DNA of 64,000 nucleotides, taken from assembly GCF_900116015.1 (NCBI RefSeq), contig NZ_FOYH01000011.1, positions 1 through 64,000 on the forward strand. Reading direction: 5' to 3'. The notes under the pieces are model-generated. The model was given only the letters and a program-made list of their open reading frames with translations, had not been told where the DNA came from and ran no database searches. A program made the position numbers and the translations under genes. Positions 56,726 to 64,000 of this stretch are shown here, piece after piece. Origin of the DNA: Enterobacter sp. kpr-6 (GTDB lineage: Bacteria; Pseudomonadota; Gammaproteobacteria; Enterobacterales; Enterobacteriaceae). Positions within the stretch are counted from its first letter, which is position 1. Every line of letters begins with the position of its first letter.

Positions 56726-58252
56726 ATGCTTACGATTTCATTTCGCTGTCAGTTGCCGAACGGCATTCACGCCCGGCCCGCCAGCGCGCTGGAGACGCGC
56801 GCGGCGGCGTTTCATTCCGCTATCACGTTGATCAACGTCACTAAATCCCGCGAGGCCAGCGCCAAAAGCGTGCTGGCGCTGGTAAGCGCCGACGTGACCC
56901 TGGGGGATGAGTGTCTGCTCCAGATTGAAGGACCGGATGAGGCGCAGGCGCACGCGGCGCTTGCGCCGTTTATTACCGACGAATTCAACGAGAGCGACGC
57001 GCCGCTCGCGCAGCAGGAGACGACGAACCACGCGCTGCCGGTGTTTCTAGCCCGCACCACCTCGCAGTACGTGCGCGGTAACGGCGTCAGTCCGGGCCTG
57101 GCGCAGGGGATCGCCGTGCAACTGACACCATTTGATCTGCACGCGCTGGCCCAGGCAGAACCCGCAGGTGACGTGGAGATCCCGCTTTTACAGGCGGCGC
57201 TGCAACGCGTTCGCCAGCAGTTAGACGACGAAGCCGGGCGCGCCACGGGCGAGGCAGCGAGCATTCTGGATGCGCAAAGCCAGCTTTTAGGGGATGAAGC
57301 GGTGGAGGAAATTCTCTGCGCCCCGCGCGAGGCCCGCAACACGCTGGCGGCGCTGGCCTGTGCCGTTGATGAGTTGCGCCTGCCGTTTCGTGACAGCGGC
57401 AGCGACTATCTGCGCCAGCGCGAACTGGATATTGAAGATCTCGGTCTGCGGCTGGCGGCGTGTCTGACGTCGCGCATCACGCTGCCGGTGCTGACGCAGG
57501 ATCCCATCATCGTCTGCCACGGGCGCGTCACGCCGGGACAGCTTCTCGCCCTACGCAGCGCCGGGTTGCAGGGCATCGTGATGGGCGAGGGGGCGGAAAC
57601 CTCCCACACGGTGATCCTGGCGCGGGCGCTGGGCATTCCTTTACTCTGCTTGGTGCAAGGGTTTGAGCAGATAAACGAGGGCGACGCCCTGATGCTGGAC
57701 GCGCGCTGCGGCGTGCTGGTTATCACCCCGGACAGCCAGGCTAACCGCTGGTTTACCCTTGAGCAGCAAAAACAGCAGCGCATGACCACCGCGGTAATGG
57801 CTGACGATAAGCCCGCCATTGCCCCCGCGCTGGTGCTGCTCGACGCCTCCCCCGTCGATAAAAGCGAGGCCATCAAACGGCTGACCGACAACCTCCACAT
57901 TCAGCAGCGCGTGTTAAACGGTGATGATGCCGAGCGGGCCATCTGGCAGCGCGAAGAGGTGTTTACCACCGCGCTTGGGTTTTCGGTGGCGATCCCGCAC
58001 TGCAAATCCCCGGCGATTACGCACAGTAGTATTTCCGTGATGCGCCTGACGGAGCCGGTCGCCTGGGGCGGCGATGTGGATGTGCAGTTGATCATTATGC
58101 TGACCATCAGCGAGCACGAAGCGGACAGGCACATGCGCATCTTTTCGGCGCTGGCGCGAAAGTTGATGCACGAATCCTTCCGCCAGCAACTGATGACCGT
58201 CGCCACGCCGGAGGCGATGGTGGCCATGCTGAGTGCGGAACTCGGACTCTGA
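56726..58252 (+). CDS. PTS polyprotein HPr-EI(N)-EIIA lacking the PEP-binding domain
   Basis: This 508-residue protein joins an HPr domain (about 1-90; His15 and Arg17 in PNGIHARPAS), the N-terminal half of enzyme I (about 118-350; NGVSPGLAQG and the phospho-histidine His294 in AETSHTVILAR) and a fructose-type EIIA (about 365-508; His425 in VAIPHCKS). The PEP-binding C-terminal barrel of enzyme I, about 300 residues and present in FrwA- or FryA-type proteins of about 830 residues, is missing without any frameshift. It therefore cannot take phosphate from PEP by itself. It probably receives it from the general HPr or another enzyme I and serves the EIIB/EIIC encoded upstream. Confidence 0.88.
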   Translation: MLTISFRCQLPNGIHARPASALETRAAAFHSAITLINVTKSREASAKSVLALVSADVTLGDECLLQIEGPDEAQAHAALAPFITDEFNESDAPLAQQETTNHALPVFLARTTSQYVRGNGVSPGLAQGIAVQLTPFDLHALAQAEPAGDVEIPLLQAALQRVRQQLDDEAGRATGEAASILDAQSQLLGDEAVEEILCAPREARNTLAALACAVDELRLPFRDSGSDYLRQRELDIEDLGLRLAACLTSRITLPVLTQDPIIVCHGRVTPGQLLALRSAGLQGIVMGEGAETSHTVILARALGIPLLCLVQGFEQINEGDALMLDARCGVLVITPDSQANRWFTLEQQKQQRMTTAVMADDKPAIAPALVLLDASPVDKSEAIKRLTDNLHIQQRVLNGDDAERAIWQREEVFTTALGFSVAIPHCKSPAITHSSISVMRLTEPVAWGGDVDVQLIIMLTISEHEADRHMRIFSALARKLMHESFRQQLMTVATPEAMVAMLSAELGL

Positions 58253-58274
58253 AACGGTTTACACGGAGAGAAAC

Positions 58275-60260
58275 ATGAATCACCCATTACGGTTTTGTTG
58301 GCCCCTGCTTTTGCTGGCAGGCGGCGCGGCGCAGGCAGAGTATCGCGTCGCATTTATGCCCGATATTCACTTTCACGATGTCTACGGGCAGTTTGCTGAT
58401 GGAGCATTTCCCGGTCTGAAAAACACCAAAACAGGAGAGCAGGCCATCATCCGCACGATGTATGCGCAACTGACCTCCACCCGGCTGTTCAATGAAAACT
58501 ATTTTGCCCTACGCGCCGCGCTGGATGACGCCGGGCAGAAGGGGATCAAATGGGTGGCGCTGCCGGGAGATTTCAGCGATGACGGTCAGCCCTATCACGT
58601 TCGCGGGCTGGTCACGCTGCTTCACGAGTACCAGCAAAAATATGGGATGCGCTTTTTCGCCACCCCCGGCAATCACGATCCCAACCGCCCGTTCACCGTG
58701 CCCGGCGGCGAGGAGGATTTTCTTGGCGAAGGGGGCAAAACGCAGCGCATTTTCAGCCGGGGCGCTAAAGAGTGTAAAGGCTATCAGGGTGCAACGGTGG
58801 TGATAAAAACCGATGCCGAATTGCCGACGATTTGCAGCGAAGAGATGGCCAGCAGCGGCTATCAGGCGATCATGGCGGCGATGGGCAGCTTTGGCATCAA
58901 TCCTTCGCCTGAAGATCGGTACTGGGAAACGCCCTATTCCCGCTATGGCACAGAGAATTACACATATCAGGCGGCGCTGAAGGCCAGCGATTTCAGCCAG
59001 CGGCAGTATGAAATTTGCGCCCAGGGAACGGGCGGCAAATATAAAAAGCCCGGTTACGGCCCCTGTTTTCAGGTGGCTGACAGCAGCTATCTGGTGGAGC
59101 CGATTCCTGGTTTATGGCTGCTCGCCGTGGACGCCAATGTCTATTTGCCGACCGCCACCGCCGATGCTGCGTCTCCCGCGTCAGGCGCGAATTTTGCCGG
59201 TTCCGGCGATGCGGGCTACAACAAAATGCTGACCCACAAACAGCAAACCGTCGCCTGGATGACGGACGTGGCGCAGCGGGCGAAGCGGCTCAATAAAACG
59301 CTGATCACCTTCAGCCACTTCCCGATGGTGGAATTTGATAACGGCGCGGCAGCGGATCTGGAGGCGATTTTTGGCAAAGGTAAATTCCAGTTAGCCCGCG
59401 CGCCGCAGGAAGATACCAGTCACGCGCTGGCAAAAACGGGGATTGGCGTACACGTCGGCGGGCATATGCATTTTAATGACACGGGCGTGCGCCGTTACCC
59501 GGATGGCAGCCAGTTGTTTAACATCCAGGCCCCGTCGATGGCGGCCTACGTTCCGGCGTATAAAATCCTCAGTTTTAAAAACCGCGATGAAATCGATGTG
59601 CAAACGGTGACGCTGAAAAACGTGCCGCGCTTCGACGAGTTGTTTGAACACTATCAGCAGGAGTGGGATCACCTGAACGCCACTCACTCACCCCATCTCT
59701 GGAACAAAGCCATTCTGAAAGCGGAAAACTACTACGCGTTTACCAACTGGCATATTACCGAGCTAACGCGCCTGCGTTTTCTGCCCGAAGAGTGGCCGGA
59801 AAATATCCGCCAGATGCTGTTTACGCTTAACGGCGAGGAGATGCTGATCTTAAGCCAGCTGGCAGACGGGCAGGGCGTTGATAAACACAGCGCCGCGTGG
59901 AAAGCCGCGCAGCAAAAAGCCGATGCGCTGGCCAAAAACGCGGGGATGACGCCGAGTGATTTCGCCCGCTGGAACGGCTTCGACCTGGCGGTGGATTTTT
60001 ATCGTCTGCGTAACGCTGACGCACTGGCATTAAAGGACATCGACGCTGCCCGCTTAAAACAGTATCAGCTTCTCACCCGCGCACTCGCCGCCCGCCTGTC
60101 GCCCGTGGAAGCACAGATCAACCCGCAGAGCCCGTTCGAAGAGATCTTCCGCGTACGCTTTGGCAGCATTTTTAAGGTGATCGATAAGTACCTGCACGGC
60201 AACCCGTCGGGGGATTTTCACATCAACCTGAAAACCGGGGAAATTACGCCGATGGAATAA
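58275..60260 (+). CDS. Secreted calcineurin-like metallophosphoesterase
   Basis: This 661-residue protein has a signal peptide of about 21 residues (LLLLAGGAAQA) and the full two-metal phosphoesterase signature: DIHFHD, GDFSDDG, GNHDPN, FSHFPM and GGHMHF. It is probably periplasmic. It starts 22 bases after the PTS polyprotein (GGAGAG before the ATG) and so belongs to the same transcription unit. A role in removing phosphate from an extracellular mannoside or sugar-phosphate before uptake is conceivable but unproven. No specific homologue is recognised. Confidence 0.85.
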   Translation: MNHPLRFCWPLLLLAGGAAQAEYRVAFMPDIHFHDVYGQFADGAFPGLKNTKTGEQAIIRTMYAQLTSTRLFNENYFALRAALDDAGQKGIKWVALPGDFSDDGQPYHVRGLVTLLHEYQQKYGMRFFATPGNHDPNRPFTVPGGEEDFLGEGGKTQRIFSRGAKECKGYQGATVVIKTDAELPTICSEEMASSGYQAIMAAMGSFGINPSPEDRYWETPYSRYGTENYTYQAALKASDFSQRQYEICAQGTGGKYKKPGYGPCFQVADSSYLVEPIPGLWLLAVDANVYLPTATADAASPASGANFAGSGDAGYNKMLTHKQQTVAWMTDVAQRAKRLNKTLITFSHFPMVEFDNGAAADLEAIFGKGKFQLARAPQEDTSHALAKTGIGVHVGGHMHFNDTGVRRYPDGSQLFNIQAPSMAAYVPAYKILSFKNRDEIDVQTVTLKNVPRFDELFEHYQQEWDHLNATHSPHLWNKAILKAENYYAFTNWHITELTRLRFLPEEWPENIRQMLFTLNGEEMLILSQLADGQGVDKHSAAWKAAQQKADALAKNAGMTPSDFARWNGFDLAVDFYRLRNADALALKDIDAARLKQYQLLTRALAARLSPVEAQINPQSPFEEIFRVRFGSIFKVIDKYLHGNPSGDFHINLKTGEITPME

Positions 60261-60349
60261 CAGGCAATGCCTACTGATGTTGTGAGTGATTTCGTGTCTG
60301 ATTCGACGTATAAAATGGCGCATCACACGATAACTCAAGGATGGCAAAA

Positions 60350-61354
60350 ATGTCTGATAACGATCTGATCCTCTATACCAGTGAAGATGGCGAAGCCCGG
60401 TTTGTTTTGCGTGAACTGGGTGGGCAGGTGTGGTTGACGCAGCTGGAAATTGCTGCGCTTTATCAAACCACTAAACAAAATATTAGCCTGCACGTGAAAA
60501 ACATTTTTGCTGAAGGAGAGTTGAGCAGTGAGGCAACCGTCAAGGATTACTTGACAGTTCAAAGTGAGGGCGAGCGCGATATTAAACGTCAGCTTGCCCA
60601 TTACTCTTTGCCCATGATTATTGCTATCGGCTACCGCGTACGTTCTACCCGGGCTACCCAATTTCGTCAGTGGGCAACACGCTCATTAAGTGAATTTATG
60701 CACAAAGGCTTCGTTATGGATGATGAACGCCTTAAAGATCCGAAATGGGATTACTTTGACGAACTGCTGGCGCGTATCCGGGATATCCGCTCATCAGAAC
60801 TTCGCTTTTATCAAAAAATCCGCGATCTGTTCACGCTTTCAGAAGACTACCGCGCCAGTGAAAAAGATACCGGACTGCTTTTTGCCGAAGTGCAGAACAA
60901 ACTCTTTTTCGCCGTTACTGGATTTACTGCGGCCGAACTGATTGTACAGCGCGCCGATGCCACAAAAGCCAATATGAATCTGACCAGTTTTAAAGGTTCG
61001 CGGGTGCGTAAGGTGGATGTCGTTATTGCCAAAAACTATCTCAATGAAGATGAACTCGACAGCCTGAACCGGCTGGCTTCAATGTTTTTCGAATTTGCAG
61101 AATTCAGGGCAAAGAACAAACAGCACCTGAAGCTGGCGGACTGGCGGCAGTATATCGATAACTTTATTGCGTTTAATGAACAGCCTCTGTTGAACCATTG
61201 CGGCACCGTAAGCCGGGAGCAGATGATATCCCTGGCGCATGAACGTTACGCATCGTTTGATAAAAACCGAAAAGTGGCGGATGCCCGCGAAGCCGACCGT
61301 ATCGAACTGGAACAGCTGGAGCAGCTCGAAAAGCGACTGGCTAAGAAAAAATAA
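60350..61354 (+). CDS. RhuM-family protein
   Basis: This 334-residue soluble protein is a member of the RhuM family, named after a gene of Salmonella pathogenicity island 3. The N-terminal part (about 10-130) contains LTQLEIAALYQTTKQNISLH, a winged-helix-like segment also found in phage KilA/Bro-type proteins, followed by TVQSEGERDIKR and YRVRSTRATQFRQWA. The C-terminus is a charged helix. Such genes are often mobile or island-borne. AAGGA lies eight bases before the ATG at 60350; the ATG at 60341 overlaps it. The molecular function is unknown. Confidence 0.85.
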   Translation: MSDNDLILYTSEDGEARFVLRELGGQVWLTQLEIAALYQTTKQNISLHVKNIFAEGELSSEATVKDYLTVQSEGERDIKRQLAHYSLPMIIAIGYRVRSTRATQFRQWATRSLSEFMHKGFVMDDERLKDPKWDYFDELLARIRDIRSSELRFYQKIRDLFTLSEDYRASEKDTGLLFAEVQNKLFFAVTGFTAAELIVQRADATKANMNLTSFKGSRVRKVDVVIAKNYLNEDELDSLNRLASMFFEFAEFRAKNKQHLKLADWRQYIDNFIAFNEQPLLNHCGTVSREQMISLAHERYASFDKNRKVADAREADRIELEQLEQLEKRLAKKK

Positions 61355-61366
61355 CCTAATCAGCGT

Positions 61367-61387
61367 CCTCCCCCGATTCGGGGGAGG
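61367..61387. terminator. GC hairpin between rhuM and rhaM
   Basis: CCTCCCCC and GGGGGAGG form a perfect 8-bp stem around GATTC between converging genes. The T-tract is poor on both strands, so it may act only as a weak bidirectional terminator. Confidence 0.5.
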
Positions 61388-61398
61388 CGTCACTGCGT

Positions 61399-61713
61399 TT
61401 ACTCTAAATAAAAGACTTCTTTAAGCTCGGCGCTGACCGGGCTGTTGTCGGGGTTTGACGGCATCACGCTGGACATGTGCTTCCACCAGCGCTGGCAGAC
61501 TTCGGTTTGCGCCACGGCGTTCCAGCGCTCCTCGGACTCAATCTCAACGGTGGCGAACAGCAGGTCGCGCGCTTTATCGAGATAAATAGCGTAATGGTGC
61601 GCGCCATGATCTTTGAGTACCGACTCCAGTTCCGGCCAGATGGGATTGTGGCGGCGCTCGTACTCGTCATGCGCATTTGCGTTCACCTGCATCACAAACG
61701 CCTTGCGGATCAT
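61399..61713 (-). CDS. rhaM: L-rhamnose mutarotase RhaM
   Basis: RhaM interconverts alpha- and beta-L-rhamnopyranose to feed the isomerase RhaA. The 104-residue ferredoxin-like protein has the conserved [17 protein letters not shown] and the C-terminal CQRWWKHM region, and its length equals E. coli RhaM. It overlaps the preceding alcohol dehydrogenase gene by 4 bases. It is the last gene of a rhamnose unit that continues past the window. Confidence 0.96.
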   Translation of the reverse strand: MIRKAFVMQVNANAHDEYERRHNPIWPELESVLKDHGAHHYAIYLDKARDLLFATVEIESEERWNAVAQTEVCQRWWKHMSSVMPSNPDNSPVSAELKEVFYLE

Positions 61714-62858
61714 AATGCCTCCAGGTACAGATCGCGCACTTCATCGCGGCTGGCGGTGCGGGGGTTGCACGGGGCGCACGGGTCGGCCAGCGCTTTGTCG
61801 AGCCAGCCTTCGATATCTTCTTTGGTGACGCCCAACTGACTGAAGCCGGACGGGATGCCGACGCGGGCGCTCAGCGCACGGATGGCGATAATCGCTTCTT
61901 CGCTGGCGGCTTCATCGCTCATGCCACGGGTATCGACGCCCATCGCCTGCGCGACGCGGGCAAACCGCGCGACGGCGTTCGGGCGGTTAAAGTTTTCGAT
62001 GATCGGCAGCAGGATGGCGTTGCAGACGCCGTGCGGCAGGTTGTGCGTCGCGCCCGGCTGATGTGCCAGCGCGTGCACCAGGCCCAGCCCGGCGCTGTTA
62101 AATGCCATGCCCGCCAGGTACTGACCAAAGGCCATCTGCTCACGCGCTTCGAGGTTATGACCGTCATCGACCGCTTTCGGTAGCCACAGGTTAATCAGGC
62201 GAATGGCTTCGAGAGCGTTGGCATCGGTCAGCGGGTGCGCGCCGATAGAAACATAGGCTTCGACCGCGTGGGTCAGCGCGTCCATACCGGTCGCGGCGGT
62301 GACGGAGGCGGGGATCTCCAGCATCACGCTGGCGTCGTCCACTGCGATATCCGGGATGATGTTGGAATCGATAATGACTTCTTTTACCTGGCGCGCGGTG
62401 TCGATGATGACCGCGTTGCTGGTCATCTCAGCGGCAGTCCCGGCGGTAGTGTTAATCGCCACCAGCGGCACGCCTGCGTTAACCACTTTGCCGACGCCGG
62501 AATAGGCGGTGGACGGGCCAGGGTTAGCGGTCAGGATTTTGATGGCTTTGGCGGTATCAATCGGGCTGCCGCCGCCGAAGGCGATAATGAAGTCACACTG
62601 CGCGTCGTTGTAGGCGGCGAACCCTTTTTGCACCAGTTCTTCGGTTGGGTTCGGGAACACCTCGTCGAACAGGTGATACGAGAGTTGATGCGCATCCAGC
62701 GCGGTAAACAGGCTGTCCAGCAGGCCCAGCTTCACTAACTGACCGTCAGTGACGATCAGCGCTTTGCCCCACTGTTTGCCCGCTACCAGATTAACCATGT
62801 CGCCAATTGCGCCTGCGCCATGAAGGCTGATTTTGGGAAGTGCCAACATAAAACTCAT
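61710..62858 (-). CDS. Lactaldehyde reductase-like iron-dependent alcohol dehydrogenase
   Basis: This 382-residue group III (Fe-dependent) alcohol dehydrogenase has the nucleotide motif [11 protein letters not shown] at about 95-105, [11 protein letters not shown], and metal-binding residues in [23 protein letters not shown] and [10 protein letters not shown]. It resembles FucO and YiaY of E. coli. Next to rhaM it most likely reduces the L-lactaldehyde from rhamnose to L-1,2-propanediol under anaerobic conditions. The four-base overlap with rhaM supports a shared operon. The family is certain; the substrate is inferred. Confidence 0.87.
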   Translation of the reverse strand: MSFMLALPKISLHGAGAIGDMVNLVAGKQWGKALIVTDGQLVKLGLLDSLFTALDAHQLSYHLFDEVFPNPTEELVQKGFAAYNDAQCDFIIAFGGGSPIDTAKAIKILTANPGPSTAYSGVGKVVNAGVPLVAINTTAGTAAEMTSNAVIIDTARQVKEVIIDSNIIPDIAVDDASVMLEIPASVTAATGMDALTHAVEAYVSIGAHPLTDANALEAIRLINLWLPKAVDDGHNLEAREQMAFGQYLAGMAFNSAGLGLVHALAHQPGATHNLPHGVCNAILLPIIENFNRPNAVARFARVAQAMGVDTRGMSDEAASEEAIIAIRALSARVGIPSGFSQLGVTKEDIEGWLDKALADPCAPCNPRTASRDEVRDLYLEAL

Positions 62859-62887
62859 GATAAATCTCCTTTAAGTGAAAAATTTTT

Positions 62888-63030
62888 CCCCTCACCCTAA
62901 CCCTCTCCCCTGGGGAGAGGGGACAGATCGAGCGCGGACCCGCCTCTCTCTCCCGCTGTGGCAGAGGGGACAGATCGAGCGCGGACTCGCCTTTCCCCCT
63001 CTCCCTTTGGGAGAGGGCCGGGGTGAGGGG
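62888..63030. repeat. Compound palindromic repeat element, copy 2
   Basis: This 143-bp element has the same design as that at 11127-11270. Its ends are CCCCTCACCC and GGGTGAGGGG, and three CCCTCTCC/GGAGAGGG-type palindromes are spaced by near-identical 29-bp units containing ACAGATCGAGCGCGGAC. It lies in the 175-bp gap between the ABC permease and the dehydrogenase gene and is transcribed with them. It could shape the mRNA. Confidence 0.8.
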
Positions 63031-63033
63031 CGT

Positions 63034-64000
63034 TTACATTCGTCTTCGCTGCATAATCCGTCGCGTAATAATCGGCAGCGAAATAACCACAATCAGCATC
63101 GCGCCGATAATGATCGACATCACGATGCCCGGCACGTTGAGCAGGCTCAGGCCGAAGGTCACCAGCCCCATCAGGAAGGCGGCGATGATCACGCCCACCA
63201 TGCTGCCGGACCCGCCCAGAATATTGACGCCGCCCAGTACCGCCATTGTCACCACCGCCAGTTCCCAGCCGGTGGCAATCGTCGGGCGCGTGCTGCCGAG
63301 GCGCGAGGTCAGCAGCACCGAGGCGAGCCCCGCCATCAGGCCGACCAGCGCGAATAAAATCAGGTTGTGGCGCTTCACGTTGATGCCGGAATACCACGCG
63401 CCGGTCGGGTTGTTGCCGATGGCGTAGGTGCGGCGGCCAAAGTTGGTGCGGTGCAGCACAAAAGCAAAGACCCCGGCGAGCACCATAAACAGCGTGAACT
63501 CAAACGACAGCGCGCCCCACACGTAACCCTGACCGAACCAGGCAAAACTCTCCGGGTAGGCATTCAGCGCCTGATCGCCGAGCAAAATATAGGTAATGCC
63601 GCGATACAAACTCATGGTGCCGATGGTGATCACAATCGACGACAGGTTAAAGCGCGTCACCAGAATGCCGTTGAACAGCCCGCACAGCAGGCCCACGCCT
63701 AATCCCACGCAGACCAGCAGCGGTGTATCGACGCCCGCCTGAGCGCAAAAGCCCATCACCGTGGAACTCAGCGCGATGGTGGAGGCGACGGACAAATCAA
63801 TCTCGCGGGCGATAATCAGCATCGCCATCGGCAGCACGATGATCGCTTTTTCCGTGAAGTTGAACGTCGCATCGGACAGATTCCAGATGTCGAGGAAGTA
63901 GGGCGAGGCGAGGGCGTTGGCAATAAAGACCGCCGCCGTCACCGCCAGTAAAAATCCTTCCCAGCACATCAGGCGTTGCAGAAATGGCGTGGCTGAAGGC
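63034..64000 (-). CDS. Sugar ABC transporter permease, probably for rhamnose (partial)
   Basis: This is the C-terminal part of an inner-membrane permease of the ribose/AraH/RhaP-RhaQ type. Eight to ten hydrophobic helices are visible, as are the motifs REIDLSVAS, LSSIVITIGTMSLYRGI and AVLGGVNILGGSGS typical of this family. The reading frame stays open to the window edge beyond the first internal ATG at 63969, so the true start lies outside. With rhaM and the lactaldehyde reductase-like gene it suggests rhamnose uptake by an ABC system instead of, or besides, RhaT. Confidence 0.88.
   Translation of the reverse strand, partial: PSATPFLQRLMCWEGFLLAVTAAVFIANALASPYFLDIWNLSDATFNFTEKAIIVLPMAMLIIAREIDLSVASTIALSSTVMGFCAQAGVDTPLLVCVGLGVGLLCGLFNGILVTRFNLSSIVITIGTMSLYRGITYILLGDQALNAYPESFAWFGQGYVWGALSFEFTLFMVLAGVFAFVLHRTNFGRRTYAIGNNPTGAWYSGINVKRHNLILFALVGLMAGLASVLLTSRLGSTRPTIATGWELAVVTMAVLGGVNILGGSGSMVGVIIAAFLMGLVTFGLSLLNVPGIVMSIIIGAMLIVVISLPIITRRIMQRRRM

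Noticed and set aside
56726-58252. Frameshifted or split full-length FrwA-type polyprotein
   Set aside because: I looked for enzyme I C-domain motifs in the other frames of this region and downstream and saw none; the single frame is continuous from HPr to EIIA.

Overview
The window is a chromosomal segment of an enteric gammaproteobacterium (Enterobacteriaceae). From the 5S rRNA gene to rhaM, gene order follows the E. coli K-12 rrnA-mobBA-polA-glnALG-typA-yih-fdo-frv-rha stretch, and protein lengths match family members exactly in many cases (PolA 928, GlnA 469, YihQ 678, FdoG 1016 residues). Several insertions and losses relative to K-12 show that it is another enteric genus. Enterobacter, Leclercia, Lelliottia, Kosakonia or Citrobacter are all possible; I cannot settle the genus from sequence alone.

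Layout. 1-210: end of an rRNA operon (5S and terminator). 270-4330: molybdenum cofactor nucleotidylation (mobAB), yihD, the Cpx-type srkA-dsbA operon and yihG; yihF is absent. 4330-11410: polA, the sRNA Spot 42, engB, the CsrA-sponge RNA CsrC, yihI, a small unlisted membrane ORF, hemN, a palindromic repeat element and the small gene yshB. 11510-16030: the nitrogen operon glnA-glnL-glnG with a sigma54 promoter and several NtrC sites. 16040-17920: typA. 17924-27811: the sulfoquinovose catabolic cluster (yihO, P, Q, S, T, U, V and csqR), without yihR or ompL. 27808-29588: an inserted pair, a GntR/HutC regulator and a TIM-barrel-like protein of unknown function. 29725-32610: yihX-yihY-dtd-fabY. 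32626-33681: an orphan HigA-like antitoxin and a CopG/VapC toxin-antitoxin pair. 33716-40224: aerobic formate dehydrogenase fdoGHI with fdhE and fdhD; fdoG carries an in-frame selenocysteine TGA with a SECIS hairpin. 40349: a small secreted DUF1471-type protein. 40618-45298: the frvABXR PTS/peptidase operon.

From 45300 to about 61350 lies an accessory carbohydrate island set between frv and rha. Its first half is a chromosomal raffinose-type system (rafY porin, rafR repressor, rafA alpha-galactosidase, rafB proton symporter) with twin operators around the -35 box. Its second half is a fructose-family PTS (EIIB, EIIC) with a GH38 alpha-mannosidase, an unusual HPr-EI-EIIA polyprotein that lacks the PEP-binding domain of enzyme I, and a secreted metallophosphoesterase. 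This PTS operon is preceded by an unrecognised ORF and a strong intrinsic terminator only 32 bases before its first gene, which suggests attenuation control. A RhuM-family gene closes the island.

The window ends in the rhamnose region: rhaM, a lactaldehyde-reductase-like alcohol dehydrogenase, a second copy of the palindromic repeat element, and a sugar ABC permease cut by the window edge. The most unusual items are the truncated PTS polyprotein, the leader/terminator before the PTS operon, the GntR/TIM-barrel pair and the small ORF before hemN.
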